64,000 nucleotides of DNA from the NCBI GenBank assembly GCA_947624555.1, contig CANQKW010000005.1, forward strand, positions 1 to 64,000, written 5' to 3'. This document shows, one piece after another, positions 30,020 through 38,369 of the stretch. Source of the DNA: an uncultured Clostridia bacterium. GTDB taxonomy: Bacteria > Bacillota > Clostridia > Oscillospirales > Ruminococcaceae. The notes under the pieces are model-generated. The model did not search any database, was not told where the DNA came from, and worked only from the letters and a program-made list of their open reading frames with translations. A program made the position numbers and the translations under genes. The first letter of the stretch is position 1, and every line of letters begins with the position of its first letter.

Positions 30020-31084
30020 TTAAAGCTTTTCAATCCAGCCCATATCGTCGGGGAGCTTGCCGTACTGCATTCCCGTCATTGTATCGTAGAGGCGCTGTGT
30101 GAGCTTTCCTATCTTATTGTTGCCGATTTCCATTACCTTATCGCCCCAACGGAGATGACCTACGGGAGATACGACAGCCGCTGTGCCCGTACCGAATACC
30201 TCGTCGAGCTTTCCTGCGTCATAAGCGTCTGCGACTTCCTGAATGGAAATTCTGCGTTCGGTCGCCTTAACTCCCCACTTCTTGCAAAGCTCCAGAACGG
30301 ATTTTCTCGTAATTCCGCTTAAAACCGAACCTTGCAGCTGAGGAGTAACGACTTCTCCGTCAATAACAAACATAATGTTCATAGAGCCGACTTCTTCGAT
30401 GTACTTCTGCTCGATACCGTCAAGCCAGAGTACCTGCGAATAGTTGAGCTTATGTGCGTCGTCCTGCGAATGGAGCGAGGCAGCGTAGTTTCCGCCTGTT
30501 TTGGTAAAGCCCATACCGCCTCTTACGGCTCTTACATATTTAGTTTCAACGTAGATCGAAACAGGCTCAAGTCCTGTAGAATAATATGCACCCGACGGGC
30601 TCATAATTATCATAAAGTAATATTTATCGGCAGGGCGAACGCCGAGGAACGGGTCTGCTGCGAAAATAAAGGGACGAATGTACAAAGACGCTCCGTCGGT
30701 ATGAGGAACCCAGTCCTTATCGACTTCTACGACGGTATGAAGAGCCTGCAATGCGTCCTCGACAGGAATTTCGGGAATAACAAGACGCTCTGCGGAGATA
30801 TTCATTCTCTTGAAATTCTCTTCGGGACGGAAAAACTGAATTGAGCCGTCTGCTGTCCTGTAAGCCTTCAGACCCTCGAAAATCTCCTGACCGTAATGGA
30901 GTACCATAGCGGCAGGGGAAAGCTCAATATTACCGTAAGGTACAACTCTTGCGTCGTGCCAGCCCTTGCCTGTATCATAGTCCATAACGAACATATGGTC
31001 TGTAAAAATATGACCGAAACCGAGCTTTGACTCATCCTGCGGCTTTGCCTTAGGAGTTTTTGTCTTTTCAATTCTGATTTCCAT
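30020..31084 (-). CDS. ilvE: Branched-chain amino acid aminotransferase
   Basis: LHYGQEIFEGLKAYRTADGSIQFFRPEENFKRMN, GSVLSGITRKSVLEL, EVFGTGTAAVVSPVG. Confidence 0.97.
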   Translation of the reverse strand: MEIRIEKTKTPKAKPQDESKLGFGHIFTDHMFVMDYDTGKGWHDARVVPYGNIELSPAAMVLHYGQEIFEGLKAYRTADGSIQFFRPEENFKRMNISAERLVIPEIPVEDALQALHTVVEVDKDWVPHTDGASLYIRPFIFAADPFLGVRPADKYYFMIIMSPSGAYYSTGLEPVSIYVETKYVRAVRGGMGFTKTGGNYAASLHSQDDAHKLNYSQVLWLDGIEQKYIEEVGSMNIMFVIDGEVVTPQLQGSVLSGITRKSVLELCKKWGVKATERRISIQEVADAYDAGKLDEVFGTGTAAVVSPVGHLRWGDKVMEIGNNKIGKLTQRLYDTMTGMQYGKLPDDMGWIEKL

Positions 31085-31263
31085 AGTAATCTACCTTCCT
31101 TAAATTTAATTCAGGAGCGGGAATATGAACCTTTTTGCAAGCTTTGTTTTTTCTCGCTTCATTATTCTCTACTATTTTACCACTTTTCCTCGTAATTGTC
31201 AAGAATAATCGCTTTGATTTATCATTTTATGACAGAGAAATTATTTTTTTATGCTTTTGGGAA

Positions 31264-31296
31264 GAGCAAAATCCCCGTTCTTTCGGGAACGGGGGC
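31264..31296 (-). terminator. Hairpin terminator after the 31.3 kb hypothetical gene
   Basis: ccccgttc-tttc-gggaacgggg stem. Confidence 0.6.
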
Positions 31297-32025
31297 TTAT
31301 TTCCAGTTTCTGCTGTAGCTGGGAGCTTCAAGCGCCGCATTTGACGTACGGAGTTTTTTTCGTTTCTCCACCGAAATATGCTCTGAGATATTGAACGGTT
31401 TTTTTTCGGGCGTATTTTTAAACTGCTCCCAATAAAAATTTACGGATTTTTCCAGCTTTTTCGTGTTGCCGAAACGATCCTTGATGACAAGCTGCGGAAT
31501 AATTTCAAAAAGTCGGACATTAAGCTCGATACTGTCAAACTCAATGTCGTTGTCCTCGTTTACGTGATAACCCAATCTGTCGCTCTCGTGAAAATATGAG
31601 CGTATCTCTCCCGAAAACGACAAATTGTGAGGAGCAGTTTTAGGGTCACGGGAAACTTCGGTCAGCTTATCGAACGGGATATAATAAAGCCTTCTGAGTA
31701 TTACCTTGTTGCCGTAACGGACAAATTCTCCCGCATATTCGCTGAAAATCATTCCCTTTGGAAGAAAGTCAAAATAGGTATATTTGCTGTGTCGGCGAAT
31801 GTACTTATCCGCAAAATAAACCGCCATAAAAGAGGCAGTCATTCCCAGAAACAGGCAGCCGCCTATCACGGCAAGCAGGAGAAGTATCACTTCCGATCCG
31901 AGATTAAGAACAATATTGACCGTGCAGAATGTGCTTACTGCAAAAACCGACATTGCCGCAAGCAAAACCGTAAATTTCAGGCGTTTTTTATATTTTTGAG
32001 TTTCGGCGTGGAAAAAGTACTTCAA
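31297..32025 (-). CDS. Hypothetical two-TM membrane protein
   Basis: TM segments FTVLLAAMSVFAVSTFCTV and VILLLLAVIGGCLFLGMTASF; start inferred as TTG at 32025, since the listed ORF start overlaps the upstream gene. Confidence 0.6.
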   Translation of the reverse strand: MKYFFHAETQKYKKRLKFTVLLAAMSVFAVSTFCTVNIVLNLGSEVILLLLAVIGGCLFLGMTASFMAVYFADKYIRRHSKYTYFDFLPKGMIFSEYAGEFVRYGNKVILRRLYYIPFDKLTEVSRDPKTAPHNLSFSGEIRSYFHESDRLGYHVNEDNDIEFDSIELNVRLFEIIPQLVIKDRFGNTKKLEKSVNFYWEQFKNTPEKKPFNISEHISVEKRKKLRTSNAALEAPSYSRNWK

Positions 32026-32044
32026 ATCATCACTTCTTTTCTTG

Positions 32045-33235
32045 CTATTCCTCCTCGGAGGATTTCGGGATACTTGCAAAACCGCTGTCAAAGGATATTA
32101 CACAGCGGATACCGGGGAATTTCACCGCCATAAACCGGGAAATTTCTTCCTTTATTCCGTCCTCGGAAAGACCGCTGTTCGGGGGAGCAACGCAGTCAAA
32201 GATGATTTTTGTTTCATCTTCGTTATGAACTGTCCTTAAATCGTGAATAGTGATACGCTCGTCAATTTTTTTGACTATCCTGCAAAGCTCAAAGTTGATT
32301 TTTCCTTCAAGCGTGTCCTCCGAAGCAATAGGGTCGGGGTGAACCAGCATATTCAGTCCGCTGCGGAGAAAATCCCGTTCAATGTTATCAATTATTTCGT
32401 GGCACTCCACAAGCGTCATTTCGGCAGGAACTTCTACGTGAACCGTCGCAAACTGCCGCACAGGACCATAATCGTGTATCATAAGGTCGTGCGTCCCCAT
32501 AACTCCTTTATAGGAGAGTATTTTTCTGCGGATTTCTTCTGCCTGCTCTTCATCGGGCGCTTTTCCTAAGAGAGTGTCCATTGCGTCCTTGATAAGTCCG
32601 ATGCCGCTGTACAGAATAAAAATCGAAACAGCCGCTGCGATAATCCCGTCGAGTTTAACGTTGAAAAAATGTGAAATCAGCAAAGTCGCAAGGACCGTGC
32701 TTGTGGTGATAACGTCGTTTCTGCTGTCGGCAAAGGTCGCTTTAAGAGCCTCGGAATGTATTTTTTTATCGAGCTTTCTGTTGAAAAACATCATCCACAG
32801 CTTAACGGGTATAGATACTCCCAAAACGACCGCAGGAAGTATCCCGAACTCCACTTCGGTGGGAGTTATTATCTTGCTTATTCCGTCACGCAAAAGCCCG
32901 AAACCGATTGAAAGAATAAGCGCAGCAACCACAAATGCCGCTAAGTACTCATATCTTCCGTGCCCGTAGGGGTGCTCTCTGTCGGCAGACCTTTCACTTA
33001 GTTTAAATCCGATAAGGCTTATAATGCTTGAAGAGGCGTCGGACAGGTTATTTGCGGCGTCTGCTGTTATCGAAACGCTCCCCGAAATCATTCCTGCGGC
33101 AAATTTTCCTGCGCAGAGCAAAACATTACAAAAAATACCGACCTTCCCCGAAAGCTTTCCGTAGGCTGTCCTCACAGAGGGATTTTCGATATTTTCATAA
33201 TCTTTTATAAACTTTTTTACAAGCAAATCAGTCAT
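32045..33235 (-). CDS. Cation diffusion facilitator family transporter
   Basis: GKFAAGMISGSVSITADAANNLSDASSSIISLIGF; DREHPYGHGRYEYLAAF; start MTDLLVKKF at 33235. Confidence 0.95.
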   Translation of the reverse strand: MTDLLVKKFIKDYENIENPSVRTAYGKLSGKVGIFCNVLLCAGKFAAGMISGSVSITADAANNLSDASSSIISLIGFKLSERSADREHPYGHGRYEYLAAFVVAALILSIGFGLLRDGISKIITPTEVEFGILPAVVLGVSIPVKLWMMFFNRKLDKKIHSEALKATFADSRNDVITTSTVLATLLISHFFNVKLDGIIAAAVSIFILYSGIGLIKDAMDTLLGKAPDEEQAEEIRRKILSYKGVMGTHDLMIHDYGPVRQFATVHVEVPAEMTLVECHEIIDNIERDFLRSGLNMLVHPDPIASEDTLEGKINFELCRIVKKIDERITIHDLRTVHNEDETKIIFDCVAPPNSGLSEDGIKEEISRFMAVKFPGIRCVISFDSGFASIPKSSEEE

Positions 33236-33283
33236 AAAATTCTCCGAAAATTGCTTTAAAATTGCTTTGATATAATTTATTAT

Positions 33284-33313
33284 ATTATAACACTTCAATA
33301 TGCGGTTAGTCAA
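33284..33313 (-). promoter_or_regulatory. SigA-type promoter for CDF transporter gene
   Basis: Minus-strand TTGACT - N18 - TATAAT. Confidence 0.65.
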
Positions 33314-33324
33314 GAATAAATTGC

Positions 33325-33353
33325 TTGACAAACACAAGAAAATATGGTACAAT
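33325..33353 (+). promoter_or_regulatory. SigA-type promoter for thi operon
   Basis: TTGACA - N17 - TACAAT. Confidence 0.75.
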
Positions 33354-33437
33354 AAATATCGGAGATTAAAGCCGTTTTCCATGGAAATGGAAAGCGTCTT
33401 GACAACCGACTGCAAACAATTCCAGCGCAATACTTTT

Positions 33438-33576
33438 CAGTGCCGGGGGTACTTTTTCAGACAGATACCGATAAAGCGCAAAAAAATCAGCTTTGCGATA
33501 CTGCCTGTGTTAAGTTGAGAGAACAATGCGTTCAACCCTTTGAACCTGTTGGTTAATACCAGCGAAGGAAGGCAAA
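33438..33576 (+). ncRNA. TPP riboswitch (THI element)
   Basis: TTGAGAGAAC ... ACCCTTTGAACCTGTTGGTTAATACCAGCGAAGGAA upstream of thiD-thiC-thiE; long P3 arm. Confidence 0.93.
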
Positions 33577-33582
33577 TTTTGC

Positions 33583-33613
33583 TTAAACCCTCGCTTTTGG
33601 CGGGGTTTTTTGT
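33583..33613 (+). terminator. Riboswitch expression-platform terminator
   Basis: accctcgc-ttttg-gcggggttttttg, immediately after the aptamer and before the thiD SD. Confidence 0.75.
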
Positions 33614-33625
33614 TGGAGGTTAAAT

Positions 33626-34450
33626 ATGCAAAACATAAAGAAATGCCTTACGATAGCAGGGTCGGACTGTTCGGGAGGAGCAGGGATACAAGCCGATTTA
33701 AAGACTTTTGCAGCTCACGGCTGTTACGGAGCAAGCGTTTTAACTTCAGTCGTTGCGGAAAACACTACCCGTGTTATATCTGTTTTCAATCTTCCCGTTG
33801 ATGTTATCGAAAAACAGATCGATGCCGTTTTTGAGGATATTGAGATAGACGCCGTAAAGCTCGGTATGCTGCCGACGGCTGAAATTGTCCGCACTGTTGC
33901 AAGAAAGCTTTCGGACAAGAGGGCAGGATTTATCGTCTGCGACCCCGTTCTTACCGCAACAAGCGGCGATAAGCTCTCTGAAAGCGATGTTGTTTCGGCG
34001 TATGTTGAAAATATCTTCCCGATTGCCGACCTGATAACCCCGAATATACCCGAAGCAGAGGCTTTTACGGGGGATAAAATATCGAACGTCAACGATATGA
34101 AGAATGCCGCAGCAAAGCTTGTGTCTATGGGAGCGCACGCTGTTCTCGTAAAGGGAGGACATCTTGACGCAGGATATTCGACGGATATTCTTTACGACGG
34201 AGAGAATACTTCCTCGATAAAAACGATAAAGATAGACTCTCCGAATACACACGGCACAGGCTGTACGCTTTCTTCGTCTATTGCGGCAAATCTTGCTTTG
34301 GGGTTTGCGCTTGGCGGCGCTGTTTTCTCCGCCAAGGACTACATTACGGAAGCTATACAGAAATCTTATGCCGTCGGAAAGGGTCACGGACCTGTAAATC
34401 ATTTTCACGACATTAAAATCATTCATAAGAATAAACAGGAGAAAAAATGA
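33626..34450 (+). CDS. thiD: Hydroxymethylpyrimidine/phosphomethylpyrimidine kinase
   Basis: [53 protein letters not shown]. Confidence 0.97.
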   Translation: MQNIKKCLTIAGSDCSGGAGIQADLKTFAAHGCYGASVLTSVVAENTTRVISVFNLPVDVIEKQIDAVFEDIEIDAVKLGMLPTAEIVRTVARKLSDKRAGFIVCDPVLTATSGDKLSESDVVSAYVENIFPIADLITPNIPEAEAFTGDKISNVNDMKNAAAKLVSMGAHAVLVKGGHLDAGYSTDILYDGENTSSIKTIKIDSPNTHGTGCTLSSSIAANLALGFALGGAVFSAKDYITEAIQKSYAVGKGHGPVNHFHDIKIIHKNKQEKK

Positions 34451-35763
34451 TGAGAGATTATTCAACACAAATGGAAGCGGCTAAAAAGGGAATTATCACT
34501 CCCGAAATGAAAGTCGTTTCGGAGAAAGAATATGTCGATGCTGAAAAAATACGTGAAAAGACAGCCGCAGGCGAGATTTGTATTCCGGCAAATATCAATC
34601 ACAAATCGCTTTCTCCCGAAGGAATAGGCGGCGGTCTGCGCACAAAAATCAATGTTAATCTCGGAATTTCGGGCGATGCAAAAGATTATGACCTTGAAAT
34701 GCAAAAGGTCGATATGTCCATAAAATTCGGCGCAGAGGCTATTATGGATCTGTCAAATTACGGCAAAACCAATACTTTCCGCCGTGAGCTTATCGCAAAA
34801 TCTCCCGCAATGATAGGCACTGTGCCTATGTACGACGCTATCGGCTATCTTGAAAAGGATTTGCTTGATATTAAAGCGGAGGATTTTCTCAAGGTAGTGC
34901 GTGCTCACGCAGAAGAGGGCGTGGATTTTATGACAATTCACGCAGGAATAAACCGCCGTGCCGTTGAGGCTTTCCGCCGTGACCGCAGAAAGATGAATAT
35001 TGTGTCAAGAGGCGGCTCTCTTCTGTTTGCGTGGATGTCTATGACAGGCAACGAAAACCCGTTCTATGAATATTATGACGAGGTGCTTGATATTCTGAGA
35101 GAGTTTGACGTGACTATTTCTCTGGGCGATGCGCTCCGTCCGGGCTGCATAGACGACAGCACAGACGCAGGTCAGATTTCCGAATTGATCGAGCTTGGCG
35201 CTCTTACCGAAAGGGCTTGGGCAAAAGACGTTCAGGTTATGGTAGAGGGTCCGGGACATATGGCAATGAACGAAATCGCCGCAAATATGCAGCTGCAGAA
35301 ACGCATTTGCCATAACGCTCCGTTTTATGTGCTGGGTCCGCTTGTCACCGACATTTTCCCCGGCTATGACCACATCACTTCGGCAATTGGCGGTGCGATT
35401 GCCGCTGCCTCGGGCGCAGACTTCCTGTGCTATGTCACTCCTGCGGAGCATCTTCGCCTTCCGGACCTCAACGACGTCAAAGAGGGAATTATCGCAAGCA
35501 AAATAGCCGCACACGCTGCCGATATAGCAAAGGGCGTTCCTCACGCAAGAGATAAGGACAGCGAAATGGCTGCCGCACGTCACGCTGTGGATTGGGACGA
35601 GATGTTCAAAATCGCCGTTGACCCCGACAAGGCAAAAGCGTACTTTGAAAGCACTCCTCCTGCGGACAGACACACCTGCTCAATGTGCGGAAAAATGTGT
35701 GCGGTGCGCACAACGAATATGATACTTGAGGGTAAGGAAGTAAAATTCTGCACCGAAAAGTGA
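34447..35763 (+). CDS. thiC: Phosphomethylpyrimidine synthase ThiC
   Basis: [44 protein letters not shown]-terminal [11 protein letters not shown]. Confidence 0.98.
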   Translation: MMRDYSTQMEAAKKGIITPEMKVVSEKEYVDAEKIREKTAAGEICIPANINHKSLSPEGIGGGLRTKINVNLGISGDAKDYDLEMQKVDMSIKFGAEAIMDLSNYGKTNTFRRELIAKSPAMIGTVPMYDAIGYLEKDLLDIKAEDFLKVVRAHAEEGVDFMTIHAGINRRAVEAFRRDRRKMNIVSRGGSLLFAWMSMTGNENPFYEYYDEVLDILREFDVTISLGDALRPGCIDDSTDAGQISELIELGALTERAWAKDVQVMVEGPGHMAMNEIAANMQLQKRICHNAPFYVLGPLVTDIFPGYDHITSAIGGAIAAASGADFLCYVTPAEHLRLPDLNDVKEGIIASKIAAHAADIAKGVPHARDKDSEMAAARHAVDWDEMFKIAVDPDKAKAYFESTPPADRHTCSMCGKMCAVRTTNMILEGKEVKFCTEK

Positions 35764-35782
35764 TTTCTGAAAGGGCAAATAA

Positions 35783-36421
35783 ATGGGATTTGATAAATCC
35801 AAAATCGACTACACCTTGTATTTCTGCACGGACAGAAAGCTTATGTCCTGCGATACGGTCGAGAAATCGGTCGAGCTTGCAATTGCAGGGGGTGTTTCGG
35901 TCGTTCAGCTCCGTGAAAAGGATATAAGCTCACGAGAATTTTACGAAACAGCTCTTCGTGTGCTTAAAATAACAAAAGCGCACAATGTTCCTCTGATAAT
36001 CAACGACAGGCTTGATATTTGTCAGGCGGTCGGTGCGGACGGCGTTCATCTCGGTCAATCGGATATTCCGTGCAAAATCGCCAGAAAAATTCTCGGTGAC
36101 GATAAAATTATCGGAGTTTCCTCGCATAATGCTAAAGAGGCTGCCAAAGCTCAGTCCGACGGAGCGGATTATCTCGGAGTCGGGGCGGTTTTTACCACTT
36201 CAACGAAGGCAAATACAGTACCTGTTTCTCCCGAAATGATCCGTGAAATACGCAAATCAGTCGCTATCCCGTTTGTCGTGATAGGCGGCGTAAATGAGAA
36301 AAATATTTCTCAGCTTTACGGTCTTGGAATTAACGGTGCGGCTGTAGTTTCGGCAATTTGCTCTGAAAAAGACATAACCGCCGCCTCCCGTACAATGCGA
36401 AAGGCAGCGGAAATGCTGTGA
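35783..36421 (+). CDS. thiE: Thiamine-phosphate synthase
   Basis: VSVVQLREKDISSREF, LIINDRLDICQAVGADGVHLGQSDIP, IPFVVIGGVNEKN. Confidence 0.96.
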   Translation: MGFDKSKIDYTLYFCTDRKLMSCDTVEKSVELAIAGGVSVVQLREKDISSREFYETALRVLKITKAHNVPLIINDRLDICQAVGADGVHLGQSDIPCKIARKILGDDKIIGVSSHNAKEAAKAQSDGADYLGVGAVFTTSTKANTVPVSPEMIREIRKSVAIPFVVIGGVNEKNISQLYGLGINGAAVVSAICSEKDITAASRTMRKAAEML

Positions 36422-36423
36422 TA

Positions 36424-37311
36424 TTACAATCCTTTTAAATCAAAGCTCGGCGTGTATTCTTCCTTCGCTGAGCTTTTTTCCTGCATAAATCCCCGTAAAT
36501 TCGACTCAATGACTGCGTCGAGCGCTTTTTTGTACTCGAACGTAGTTATTCTCCGGTTTAATTTTTCATAATCGGGGCTGATTTTTACCTCGCCGAAAGG
36601 AGTATACTGGCTCATCAGGCTGAACAAAATTTTATCGCCGAACCGCTCTCCGACACGCTTTATGACTTCAATGCTGTCTTTGTAACAATTCGGTAAAACG
36701 AGATGCCGAACGATCGTTCCTCGAAGTATTATCTTATTCTCATCAAAAACGGGTCTGCCCGTCTGCCTTACCATTTCTTCGACCGCATTCATAGCAATAT
36801 CGAAATAGCCGTTTGCTTTTGAGAGCCTTACTGCCAGCTCATCGGAAAAGTACTTCACATCGGGCAGATAAACGTCAATAAGTCCGTCAAGCAATTTAAG
36901 CGTTTCCACACGTTCATATCCGCCGCTGTTATAGACTATCGGTATATTTAATCCGTTTTTCTTTGCATTTTCAAGAGCTTTTATTATTTGTGTAACAAAA
37001 TGTGTGGGATTTACAAGATTTATGTTCAATGCACCCTGCGACTGAAGTTCCAGGAAAATCTCCGATAGACGCTCTTCTGTGATTTCCTTGCCGTATTTGT
37101 CACGGCTTATCTTGCTGTTCTGGCAGAAAACGCACCTCATCACGCACCCCGAAAAGAACACCGTGCCGCTGCCTTTATCTCCCGAAATGCAAGGCTCTTC
37201 CCAATAGTGGAGAGCAGCTCTTGCGGCGGTAATTTTTTCTCCCATTTGACAGTATCCCGTATCCTTTGAGCGGTCAACTTTGCATTTTCTCGGACATAGC
37301 TCGCATTTCAA
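36424..37311 (-). CDS. Radical SAM protein, PflA-like
   Basis: CxxxCxxC in GCVMRCVFCQN; N-terminal CELCPRKCKVDRSKDTGYC; start taken as TTG at 37311. Confidence 0.88.
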   Translation of the reverse strand: MKCELCPRKCKVDRSKDTGYCQMGEKITAARAALHYWEEPCISGDKGSGTVFFSGCVMRCVFCQNSKISRDKYGKEITEERLSEIFLELQSQGALNINLVNPTHFVTQIIKALENAKKNGLNIPIVYNSGGYERVETLKLLDGLIDVYLPDVKYFSDELAVRLSKANGYFDIAMNAVEEMVRQTGRPVFDENKIILRGTIVRHLVLPNCYKDSIEVIKRVGERFGDKILFSLMSQYTPFGEVKISPDYEKLNRRITTFEYKKALDAVIESNLRGFMQEKSSAKEEYTPSFDLKGL

Positions 37312-37351
37312 CTTTTCTCCCCACCTTTTTTTGAAGATTTTCCCCTGTAAA

Positions 37352-37390
37352 ATCAAAAGCCGCCTCGCTCCCTGCTTGGCGGCTTGATTT
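37352..37390 (-). terminator. Terminator at the end of the late flagellar operon
   Basis: aagccgcc ... ggcggctt stem with flanking aatcaa/ttgatt extension and T-rich tail on the minus strand. Confidence 0.75.
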
Positions 37391-37392
37391 AA

Positions 37393-37878
37393 TTAAAGAT
37401 TGCGGTTAAGCGACTGACCTGTTGCTCTGCCAACGACCGCACTGTTGTAATAACCGATTTTCTGCTTAGTCTGTTTCAGAGCCTCAAGCTCACGTCGGGA
37501 GTCGATGTGCTGGTTCTTGAACTGTCCCGATATTACCTTATCCTTGTCGAGTATCCTCTGCTTTGCAACAGCGATATTTCTCTGCAAAATCTGCAGCTTT
37601 TTATGCTCCTCGTCAAGCGGGGTATTGATATAGCTACCATTGATAAGCTGTTTTAAAAGTGCAGCCTCATCGGGATTTTCAAACTCAAGCACAGCGTCAA
37701 GGTCATCTTTAAGCTCATCAAGGGTCGCAATCAGCTCATTTCTGGCGATAAGCCCCTGCTGTATGACCTCGATTTCCGCATTGACCATATTATCGGTCTG
37801 CTTTTCATATTCCTGTAAGGTTTCAAGGATCTTCTCCATAATCTCCCTGACTTTTTCACAGCCAAATGTATCTGCCAT
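37393..37878 (-). CDS. Hypothetical helical protein, possible FliT/FlgN-like flagellar chaperone
   Basis: 161 aa heptad-rich helical protein directly downstream of fliS. Confidence 0.6.
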   Translation of the reverse strand: MADTFGCEKVREIMEKILETLQEYEKQTDNMVNAEIEVIQQGLIARNELIATLDELKDDLDAVLEFENPDEAALLKQLINGSYINTPLDEEHKKLQILQRNIAVAKQRILDKDKVISGQFKNQHIDSRRELEALKQTKQKIGYYNSAVVGRATGQSLNRNL

Positions 37879-37919
37879 AATTCTCCCCTCTTTCCTGAGA
37901 ATATTATTTTCAGCTTAAC

Positions 37920-38330
37920 CTATGCCTTTTTTTTATTATTTTTAGCGTCCTGTGCCTCGATTTCCTGCCTTGTCATCTGACTTATCTGCGTAAAAGCGTC
38001 ACGAAGTTCCCCTACAAGCGGAATGATTTTCTTCACCTCTGTGCAGTCCTTGCTGACATTTGCTTTTACTATTTCCTTGTAGAAAAAAACGTAATAGCTT
38101 TCAAGCTCTTTCGAAATCGGAATTGACATATCCAGCGATTCGCGAAGTGCGTCAATGCAGTCCTCCGCCTTGATAAATGCCGTATTTGCCTTGGGAATAT
38201 CCTTAGCCTCGACCGAATTTATCCCGATAGCGAGCTGACGTTCAATCTCTCTGTAAAGTCTGATTACGACCTCAACAGGCGTCATTGTTGTAACCGACTG
38301 TTTCTTATATTCCGAATAAGGATTAGACAT
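37920..38330 (-). CDS. fliS: Flagellar export chaperone FliS
   Basis: NPYSEYKKQSVTTMTPVEVVIRLYREIERQLAIGINSVEAKDI. Confidence 0.93.
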   Translation of the reverse strand: MSNPYSEYKKQSVTTMTPVEVVIRLYREIERQLAIGINSVEAKDIPKANTAFIKAEDCIDALRESLDMSIPISKELESYYVFFYKEIVKANVSKDCTEVKKIIPLVGELRDAFTQISQMTRQEIEAQDAKNNKKKA

Positions 38331-38369
38331 TTCGCAACACTCCTTAGCGTTAGTTTTACAGTCGGATTA

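Noticed and set aside
31085-31296. T-box upstream of ilvE, or upstream of metG/glyS
   Set aside because: No TGGNACCGCG-type antiterminator sequence; metG has a short leader and glyS follows another gene within about 20 bp.
35005-35673. 222-aa minus ORF opposite thiC
   Set aside because: Antisense shadow; thiC motifs are conserved along the + strand.
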